Shown: piece after piece, positions 56,100-64,000 of the stretch
Numbering within the stretch: the first letter of the stretch is position 1
Layout: the number at the start of each line of letters is the position of its first letter
Assembly: GCF_022458985.1 (NCBI RefSeq)
Contig: NC_061771.1
Span: 30,678,322 to 30,742,321 of the forward strand
Origin: Mugil cephalus
Lineage: Eukaryota; Chordata; Actinopteri; Mugiliformes; Mugilidae
Direction: 5' to 3'
Length of the DNA: 64,000 bases
Translations under genes and position numbers: made by a program
Notes under the pieces: generated by a model
Databases searched by the model: none
What the model saw: the letters and a program-made list of their open reading frames with translations, nothing else
Told to the model about the DNA's origin: nothing

Positions 56100-57992
56100 C
56101 CTGATCAGCTTGAACCCTACTTTTTTAAGTTGGCTGCGGACTTCATTGCTTAGCCTTTATCAATTTTATACAATCTCAGCCTTCTTAATAGTGAGGTCCC
56201 AAATATATGGAAGTCTGCCTTCATTCTTCCCCTGTTAAAAGGTGGAGATCCCACATTAGTGAACAATTATAGGCCGATTTCGAAGTTGTGCATTTTAGGA
56301 AAGGTCTTCGAAAGATTTGTCAGCAACCAATTAAAAGATTTCCTTGAGAAAGCTAATATCTTATCAAGATATCAATCTGGCTTTAGAAAAAAAAAACACA
56401 GCACTGTTTCTGCAGCCCTCAAGGTTTTAAATGACATCATTCAAGCATTGGACTTAAAGAAAGTGTGTGTAGCGTTATTTATAGACTTATCCAAGGCATT
56501 TGACACTGTTGATCATAATATCCTGATTAATATATTGCATAAAATAGGCTTATCTGAGCATGCAGTTTCTTGGTTTAAGAATTATTTATTGGATAGATCA
56601 CAGTGTGTCCAGATGGCAAGGTCCTCATCAAAAGTTTTTAGGGTTTCAAAGGGGTACAAGGGCTGCCTTTAGGGTCCATCCTGTTTTCAATCTATAAAAA
56701 TGATCTTGCGACAATTTGTCGGACGCTTTGTATCATTTCTATGCAGATGATACAATAATTTATTGTTTTTCATCGACTGTTGTGCAAGCTTTCACTCTTT
56801 TACAATCAGCCTTTGATGTTGTTCGGGCTCGTCTGCAAAGACTGAAGCTGGTTTTGAATACTGATAAGACGAAGGTCATGATTTTTTTCTAGGGCTACTG
56901 TGTTGTCAAAAAATCTCCCCGTTTTAACCTGCCAGGGTACAACCATTGAGCTGGTCTCGTCTTATAAATACCTGGGTTTCCATGTTGATGAACGTCTCTC
57001 TTTTAAATACCATATTTCAAGTCTAGTCTCTAAACTTAAGGTAAAATTAGGCTTTTACTTTAGGAATAGATCTTGCTTCTCTCATGGAGCCAGGAAACGC
57101 CTCGTGTCTGCAACCTTTCTTCCAGTGCTCGATTATGGTGATGTATTGTACATGCATGCACAGTCACATGTTTACGCTCTCTGGATACTGTGTGTCATTG
57201 TGCCTTGTGGTTTGTCTGTGGTTGAAAGAATCTAACCCATCACTGCACTTTGTACAAAAAGGCTGAATGGTCATCCCTGTCTGTTAGAAGATTTACACTT
57301 TGGTTAACTTTTATTTACAAAGCTCTACTTGGTATGGTCCCATCCTATCTCAGAATTTATCTTGTCAGGAACTATGGACGTTATAACCTGCGATCCACTG
57401 GGTTCTTTACTTTGACTGTCTCTCGTGTCTTTACAGAATTGGAGAAAAGGGCATTTCGTTATACTGCTCTCTCTGCATGGAACTCCCTGCTAGATGACTT
57501 ACAATGGCCGGACCTGATCCCCCTAGATAGCTTTGTTGAAATTCTTAAAACGAAGGAACTCGAAAGCATTGGACTTTGTCACCATTTTAAATCAGATGTT
57601 ACATGTCTTTAATCCATCTCTGATGTTTCATTTTATTTATCTATTGTTACGTCCCGGCTCGAGAGGCGCAACATAAAAGTGGAGACACATGATGGAGTTT
57701 CAAAAAGTATTTATTTTTACAAGAAGGGACAGAAAAACAGGTGAGCCATGGTGAGCTTCTGCAGTGGAAAAATCATCCCCCAGGCCTCTTCAACAGGCCT
57801 TTTAGTCAGTCTTCTCAGGTGTGGCTGATTAAGGTGATTAGGCACTGGCCAAACACACCTGTATAGCCAGTGAAAATGCAAAGGGCGTAACACTATGTAT
57901 TTCTATCTCCTGAAATTCTGCTGCCTCTCGGCCAGGTCGCTTTTGAAAAAGAGATTCTATATCTCAATAAGACTTACCTGGTTAAATAAAGG
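56100..57992 (+). mobile_element. 5'-truncated LINE (Rex/CR1-group), decayed reverse transcriptase
   Basis: Reading frames in order: NIWKSAFILPLLKGGDP, NNYRPISKLCILGKVFERFV, YQSGFRKK, ALFIDLSKAFDTVDHNILIN, IGLSEHAVSWFKNYLLDR, catalytic FYADDTIIY (near 56736), DKTKVM, YKYLGFHVDERLSF, and tail ELEKRAFRYTALSAWNSLLD. Frameshifts near 56660, 56890 and 57170 disable it. The 3' end GGTTAAATAAAGG is followed by an A-tract at 57993. A 248-bp element is inserted near its 3' end. Confidence 0.85.
57645..57892. mobile_element. 248-bp insertion with TGTTACGYCC ends and CTAT duplication
   Basis: Starts TGTTACGTCCCGG and ends AAAGGGCGTAACA (reverse complement TGTTACGCCC). CTAT flanks both sides (57641-57644 and 57893-57896). 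Removing it restores a continuous LINE tail. TG/CA ends would also fit a small LTR; the inverted ends fit a MITE. Confidence 0.7.
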
Positions 57993-58002
57993 AAAAAAAA
58001 AA

Positions 58003-58400
58003 TATTCTCGGATTTACTTAAATGCAATTTTCTCACCACCACGCCGCCTCTTTTCATTTACTTCAAAGCTCATTCAACCACTTCTGCTCTCTGGACTGGA
58101 CACTCTCCACATGTAACCTCCAACCGAGAGTGGATAGATGCAGGTGTTTTCAGATGGAAAGATATACCCAGTCTCCATAATTATGTATAAAAATCTGTTA
58201 TGGTCTGATGAGACCAGAATTGATTATTTCGCCCAAACTTATCAGAGGTATGTTTGGCTCAACAAGAAAGAGCACTGTAGCCTCTGTGAAGCAAGGTGGT
58301 CACTGCATCATGTTCTGGGGGGTTGCTGATCTTCATCTGGAACCTGGACTCCAAGTCATGAGTCAGTTTTTGAACAGAACCTTCAGGTGTTTGTTAGAAA
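58003..58400 (+). mobile_element. Tc1/mariner-like transposase fragment
   Basis: Reads LLWSDETRIDYFAQTYQRYV and, in the next frame, VASVKQGGHCIMFWGVADLH, matching the Tc1 catalytic region (first Asp in SDET). Broken by a frame shift near 58265. Paralogue of 930-1325. Confidence 0.65.
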
Positions 58401-59030
58401 GACAACTTAAAGATAGTCTTAATCATAACCTATGATTCCATCTGTCTGCTCAGCCTGTGGGGAGACCCCATAATTGCCCCTCCTTTCTACCCTCCCTCCA
58501 GGCCAAGCCCCTGTGCAGCCCCTCCATTCTATTCATCCACCTGGACAGTTTAGTTTCCATGCTCTCTGTCTCCATCTCCTCAATCATTCTCCAAAGACTT
58601 AGCACAGACTCTGGTATCAGCTAAGACTGTAATTATTTATGATCATATGTGGCTTATTAAGACCCATCTGAGTAAACAATAATTGCGTTGAGTTGTAATC
58701 CACAAAGGTTTTCTTTAGTAAGAAACTACAGCAAAACAATCAGATGATGTAAATTTTGTATTTAACAGTTCTGTTCTAACTAATGCTGCTCCCTGTCTTC
58801 ATTCGCTCTCTAGGTCATTCAGCCACCTCTGCTCTCTCCCTCTCAAGGAGGAGGATTTATTTCCAAAGAGTGGTCAACAAGTTCCACCTATCTTTAAATG
58901 TCCAGCATAGTTCTTCTCTGTTTCCAAGAATACTTACTAAATGTGGTTTTGATTTGTCCTTTTACATTTGGGGATAAAATAAGTATCAATAAAGTGCATG
59001 TTAACCTCATCATCCGTTCTGCCTGAAGGA
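58400..59030. other. Intergenic, repeat-derived
   Basis: Some words near 58780-58870 repeat 58060-58090 (CATTCAGCCACCTCTGCTCT). No gene. Confidence 0.4.
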
Positions 59031-59034
59031 GGAA

Positions 59035-59150
59035 ACAAACCATAACAAACAGAGCTGCAGTCAGAGGAGGAGTAAAACTGGAAAGACCAGATTCAAAGTC
59101 ACATTCCTGAAATGAAAGTCAGAGTTTGTAAGGATGGAAGCAGAGCCATC
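59035..59150 (+). other. Orphan TRIM 5' exon/promoter fragment
   Basis: CAAACAGAGCTGCAGTCAGA, GGAAAGACCAGATTC and CCTGAAATGAAAGTCAGAG match the TRIM 5' exon region. No TRIM coding region follows on this strand. Confidence 0.55.
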
Positions 59151-59559
59151 GCTACGGAACAAGATGGCCCCTCCCATTTCTGCCATATTTTAGCTTCACT
59201 CTGGTGCGTTGAGTGGGAATGAACACATGTCGGCCATCTTTATTTACAGTCTTGTAGGGTTCTCTAAAAATGTGTAAAAACATTCATTTTTATTTTACTG
59301 AGTTTTATCATTTTAGTAATGGTAAAAATATGCAGATTCTCCCTTTATATTGCTTCTACAAGACGGAGTAGAGTAGGACTTTGTTTCCCCAGAATCCTGT
59401 TTTTCCAGTTTTGCGATAGTCATGTTTAAATTAATACTCTTCATATATTAACTCTGCAATTCATGTATTATATTGTTTAAAATATCCTATGGTCTTTAAA
59501 AATGATTAATGATTAAGTTTTTCCTGTTTGATAAAAACTATTGTTTATTTCCGCGGGAG

Positions 59560-59960
59560 GAAATATCCCAGAGTTCTCCGGGACCGTGGAGATGTTGCTG
59601 TGTTTTCCTCGGCAGAGAGAAAGAAGTCAATGTTTGGAGACTCGAACTTAACGCTGGTTCAGATTTTGCCCTGCCCATAGAGCCTTAATCGGTCAGAGTG
59701 CTCCTTTCACGTATCTCAGTCGACTGTGTGTAGTTTACACAGTGGTGAGGACGTGTTGCAAGTAGCTGGAGCCACGGGACGCGACGCGGAGCTGCCTCGA
59801 CGTGGCTGCCTGGCTGGCTACAACGCCGTATTGCATTCACAACGAGAGGTTGCGTAAGTACTTGACATCGGAATGGAACTGAGTGCAGGGCACAAGACTG
59901 TGTTAACTGCTCCGGTTTCAAAAGTTAACTTCTTCTCATAACTGGATAAAACTTCATGTG
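59560..59960. other. CpG-rich island-like patch without a recognised gene
   Basis: Contains GGGACGCGACGCGGAGCTGC and GGTTGCGTAAGTACTTG (donor-like) in otherwise AT-rich DNA. Could be an unrecognised promoter/first exon or part of an LTR. Confidence 0.3.
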
Positions 59961-60720
59961 CACCAGCGCCTCGAATGGGCCCCAACGGTTAGGGAAATTA
60001 TCCAAGCGCTTGGGTTAGACTTTTCATGGTACCATTATCATTTATCTTTATTTCCATGTAAACTGTGAACATACATTGGTACAGGTGTGGGTACTATTAT
60101 TGTGTTTTGAGCACACAAAAGCACTCGGTTGATATTTCTATTCCTATGTGTGTTATTGAAATCATATTTTGAACATTTAGTAGGCGTGAATGCAGTTAAA
60201 ATATTAATACCATAAGTGAATGCTTTATTAAAAGAGAACCACAATTTGATTTGGTTTACAAATAAGCTAAAAATCTCATTTTGATAGGTTTATGTTGTGT
60301 TTGAGCTAATATTAAAATCAATTAATTTCATTAATGTGAGGGAACAGAAAGGGTAAAAGTACTCTTTTGATTAAGAAGTACACATACACATTTCATCATT
60401 GGTTGAAGGAAACTTAAGCTGTTTACTGACTTAAAAGGGTAAAAGAAAGCATTTTGATGCTTCAGGTATTACTGTCTTGATTTAAAGCATACATAAAATG
60501 TTTTATTTGTTGCTTTCTAGTTGTTTTTATTCTAAAGCACAATTAAATGTAAAGGTTATATTCCTTTTTCTCACTTCAGTGATAAAGTCCCTTGCTTAAA
60601 GAGGAACCACAGCGAATTCACCATCTTTAGCTGAGAACCTAGGACCTGTTTTATTCTTATTGGGTATGACAACATTTGAAGTAATAATTTACTAATGGAC
60701 GTTTCTTTACTCTGAAACAT
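59961..60720. other. AT-rich intergenic, nothing recognised
   Basis: No coding or repeat signal beyond AT richness. Confidence 0.45.
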
Positions 60721-61190
60721 AGTTGACACAACCCAGTCCACAGCTCTTGGCCTTTCATTGTAGCTCATTTTGCAATCATCACAAATTACACGTGTGTTTT
60801 TCATAATGGATCCAGCACTGGGTGTTACAGGGTGAAGAGGTTCATGAATCAACACAGTAAACACATTGAAACACATTAAAACAAGTAAAAGGTAAAAGTC
60901 CAACAACCATTAAATCTAAACTGATAAACTGAAGAATAAAGGAATGAGAACATTAATGAAAGAAAACAAGTTGAAACATTTTGATCATAATTCACAATGA
61001 AAACATTTTATTCAAGAATAACCAGTTTGTACCGTATCTCTCTAATCCATTGATATCTTTGTGCTCTCAGCTGTACCAGTATTGTAGTATTAAAGCATAT
61101 ATGTACAGTGTGTGAATAAAGAGTGAAGATCAATAAGTTCATTCATTGATCTTAAAGCTTCATCATTAAATGGATCAAACAGTTTGGTTG
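60720..61190 (-). other. 3' flank of the truncated TRIM copy
   Basis: Same TRIM 3' flank as at 9290-9560 (reversed), including AATACTACAATACTGGTACA and TGGTTGTTGGACTTTTACC. Confidence 0.7.
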
Positions 61191-61204
61191 ACAGGAGAGA
61201 TGAT

Positions 61205-61489
61205 AACAAATCTGTTTTTATTTAGTGCTTTAGACACTCAAAGGCACTTCATTCTTCATTCATTCCCACAGTTATCACTGAGGTCACAGCTGCCCTGGGA
61301 CAGGCTGACAGAAACGTTGCTGACAATCTGCGCGTTTTGACTCTGACTCGCAAACATACACTAGTGGAGTTCACACCAGGAGCAAAATGTGTTAAGTGTC
61401 TTGCCCAAGGAGACAACAGACAGACTAGGGTTATTGGATGACCACTCTACCGCCAGAGCTACTGCTGTGGCCGGCAGGTGGTAGAGGTA
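61205..61489 (-). mobile_element. SINE inserted in a TRIM C-terminus, 7-bp duplication
   Basis: AGATGAT flanks the insert (61198-61204 and 61490-61496). The minus strand carries GGCGGTAGAGTGGTCATCC (box A-like head), CTTGGGCAAGACACTTAAC, and tail AAAGCACTAAATAAAAACAG. Same family as 55490-55840. The site is six codons before the TRIM stop. Confidence 0.8.
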
Positions 61490-61496
61490 AGATGAT

Positions 61497-62868
61497 CAGA
61501 GGTGCAGAGTTTTTACCACCATAGTACAGACCAGGACAGAAGAATGCGTAAAGTTTGTCATTGAAGGAGCAGCCAGTAAAGGACTAGATAAGAACTGCAG
61601 TATCTACATCATGAAAGGAGACCAGACCCTCCTCATAATCCACAAACACCCCCACCTTCTCAGGACGAGAACCAAGAGAGAGACACACTGGAGGATCAAC
61701 ATTGCTTGTATATTGGTTTCCATTTCTCAAACTTCCAGTCCAGTAACCATTCTGAGGACTTGCTATGATGTCTCCCTTCCTGTTGATTGACTCTCTGGCT
61801 ACTCCTAGATCCCATTCAGTCTTTCCTTTAATCTGAACCTGTACATAAAATCTGCCTGAAGAGAAACTCTTTTTTGCTAGAACATCAACATATGTAGAAA
61901 ATCTCTGGGTTGTCTGTACGCTTCTTCCTCATGTCACAATGGTTCACTTGTTTTCCATCATCAGACAGGATGAGGTAAGGATGTGCTGTATCGGGATCTA
62001 GAGTCACATCCACTGCATACTGCTGGACCCTCTTCTGCTCAGCCTCAAGCAGCTTCTTCATGTCTTTACTGAGTGTCTCCTCCAGCTGAGTCACAGCTCT
62101 CACCACAGTCCCCTCATATGATGGTGGATGGACGCTGACCTCTGTCCAGTCCTTGGTGGGTGGAGCAGCTTTCAGGGAGGAGAAGCTTTGGAGGAGGTGG
62201 AGGTGGTCTTCAGACCGTAAGAGCTGCTTCATCTCAGAGCTCCTCTTCATCAGCTCAGAGACTTCCTGTTCCAGATCTTTGATGAAACCTTCAGCCTGTT
62301 TCTCTGTTGTTTTCTGTTTGTCTTCGATCTCCTTTATGAGCTGGTCCAGGCCTCTCTCAACAGACTCCTTCAGAGCAGTGAAGACCTGAACACCTTCTGC
62401 TTTCTGTCTGTCTGCAGCATCTTTACTCATCTTCACTGACTCTTTCATCTCCTCAATCTTCAGTCGTCTCTTCTGGATCATCTGCTGAATTTCATCCTCT
62501 GTCTTCTCCAGCTCTGCCTTCTTTCCTTCATATTCTTCTTTCAGAGGAACAACATTATGTGTCTTGTGGTTTAATACAGAGCAGAGCATGCAGACACATG
62601 CCTGGTCGGTCTTACAGAACAGTTCTAGACGTTTATCATGCTTCCTACACATCCTGTCTTCCAGGTTGTCCACAGGGTGGATAAGCTGATGTCTTTTCAG
62701 GCGTGACATTGTCAGATGAGGCTCCAGGTGAGAGTCACAGTAGGAGAGCAGACACACCAGGCAGGACTTCAGGGCCTTCAGTTTGGTTCCAGTGCAGACG
62801 TCACAGGGAACTTCTCCTGGTTTGGCAGCTTGTTGCTCTGAGCTGCTGCTGCTGGCTTTCTGTTGAGA
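61497..62868 (-). pseudogene. TRIM pseudogene: RING deleted, SPRY frameshifted
   Basis: Compared with the copy at 47817-49460, a 263-bp deletion (equivalent to 49222-49484) removes the start codon, RING and first linker. The junction TGTTGAGATAGAGAGG shows 2-bp microhomology. B-boxes (from about 62815; open from M at 62757), coiled coil and PRY are kept, but a 2-bp loss near 61898 shifts the frame into a stop after NPEIFYIC. Downstream SPRY pieces persist out of frame to 61497, then a SINE. The 5' two-thirds is nearly identical to the intact copy while the SPRY part is more diverged. Confidence 0.85.
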
Positions 62869-62869
62869 T

Positions 62870-64000
62870 AGAGAGGTTATAGATAATTAAGAGAGAAACA
62901 CAGTTTAAGTAGAGATTTATTGTTATTGAACTTGAATTCTGTTCTACAGTTTAATTTAATCACATGTGAGTGGAACTTCCTGTTGGACTGAAGCTCTACG
63001 TTTTGATGCTGGTTGTTTAGCACAGTTAATATTATCAGCTGTACTCACCAGTATTTGAGTCAGATGTTGAGAAAGAACAGATGAACTCAGATAAATTTTC
63101 TTCACACAGAAACACAGAGTCACTCTGACAAACTTTGAGTTTCATTTCAGTAAAGTTAAAGTTAAAGTTTAAATCTAGTCTTTCCAGTTTAGCTCCTCCT
63201 CTGACTGCAGCTCTATTTGTCACAGTTTATTTCCTGCTTCACGTGGAGGTGTGATCAGTGTAAAATGTGGTGACATTTTTCCTCAGTTTATTTCCTGGTG
63301 TGACTTTATTGCAGCTAATCACACTTCTGGTGGTTGTTGTTTTTTCTGACCTCTGCTGGACACAGAGAAAAACTACCCCAGACTTCACTTTTATTCAATT
63401 AACCTTTATTTAACCAGGAAATATCCCATTGAGATTGAGAACCTCTTTTTCAAGGGAGTCCTAGCCAAGAGGCAGCAAACACAAATTACAGTTGCGTATT
63501 TACATAAAAAGGAAACAGAACTAAACACATTGTGAGAAACAAGTGCACATAATGGAATTGACCTCAATAACGCTCAGTTTGGATTTAAAAGTGCTCAAAA
63601 AAAATTAAGTCAGTTAGTTTCCAGTCTTTCTGTAGCATATTCCAAGCATGAGGTGCAGAGTAAACAAAAGCCCTTTTACCCAACTCCGTATGAGCATAAG
63701 GGACAGAAAGCAACAACTGATTTTGAGAACGAAAAGAATGAGGTGCAGCATTTCTCAAAGTAACTAAAGTGCAAATGTACGAATGCAGCAGTCCCAACAT
63801 TGCCTTATAAATGAATTAACGACGACAAACTCTTAGAGCCTGATTTACTTTAATCCCAAATAAGGACCTTATAGATTGTGCGTGCTGTTGGTTTAACGGG
63901 TTGTGGGTCATCTTAAAAGATTGCATGAGCAATTGACAACAGTTGCAAAAGTAGATACCGTTCTATTTAAATGAGGTTTTTTAGCCTTCTATCTCTTTTC
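62870..64000 (-). repeat. Right copy of the segmental duplication
   Basis: Near-identical to 49486-50640, same order and orientation: TRIM 5' intron, 5' exon (donor at 63049), upstream flank, LINE 3' end (63385-63805, frame LLLSVPYAHTELGKRAFVYS). It continues to the window edge, so the full length is unknown. Confidence 0.85.

Noticed and set aside
59685-59921. 78-residue minus-strand frame in the CpG-rich patch
   Set aside because: No recognisable domain, and GC-rich DNA produces chance frames.

Overview
The window is nuclear DNA of a ray-finned (teleost, probably percomorph) fish. The evidence is spliced vertebrate genes, a B30.2-bearing fish-type NLR, a tandem fish TRIM family, and a dense mix of fish-type repeats (Tc1, Harbinger, L2/Rex-like LINEs, tRNA-derived SINEs, MITEs, minisatellites). 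No prokaryotic features, rRNA genes or intact tRNA genes were seen.

Layout. (1) 1-16,060: left TRIM block. It has the upstream flank of a TRIM copy lying off the left edge (1-245), a Harbinger transposase exon, minisatellites, a 2.2-kb TG...CA element (copy A), a Tc1 relic, an intact TRIM gene on + (7647-9284), and a convergent TRIM pseudogene on - (14470-15777). A second TG...CA element (copy B, with TAAA target-site duplication) sits in the 3' flank of that pseudogene. (2) 16,060-20,050: a repeat field with two well-delimited MITEs. (3) 20,236-27,524 (-): a complete six-exon NLR gene whose exons join in frame into 1,011 residues: PYD, FISNA-NACHT, two LRR exons, B30.2. (4) 27,800-30,500: repeats. 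(5) About 30,500-43,580 (+): aftiphilin (aftph), nine coding exons, 783 residues, with a CpG-rich putative promoter. Two roughly 1-kb minisatellite arrays in opposite orientation flank coding exons 4 and 5. (6) 44,220-46,800: relic LINE and other repeats. (7) 47,500-64,000: right TRIM block on -, with one intact gene (47817-49460), one copy carrying a cluster of small indels (52485-54124), and one truncated copy (61497-62868). LINEs, SINEs and a 248-bp TIR insertion are interspersed. The flank at 49,485-50,640 recurs at 62,870-64,000, so the block is a tandem duplication with an offset of about 13.4 kb.

Function. The TRIM proteins (RING, B-boxes, coiled coil, PRY/SPRY) are predicted ubiquitin ligases of the expanded fish TRIM families linked to antiviral immunity. 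The NLR is a predicted cytosolic sensor that also ends in B30.2. Aftiphilin is a housekeeping clathrin/AP-1 trafficking protein. It is the single-copy anchor between two rapidly changing immune blocks. All domain and family assignments come from reading motifs; no database search was run.
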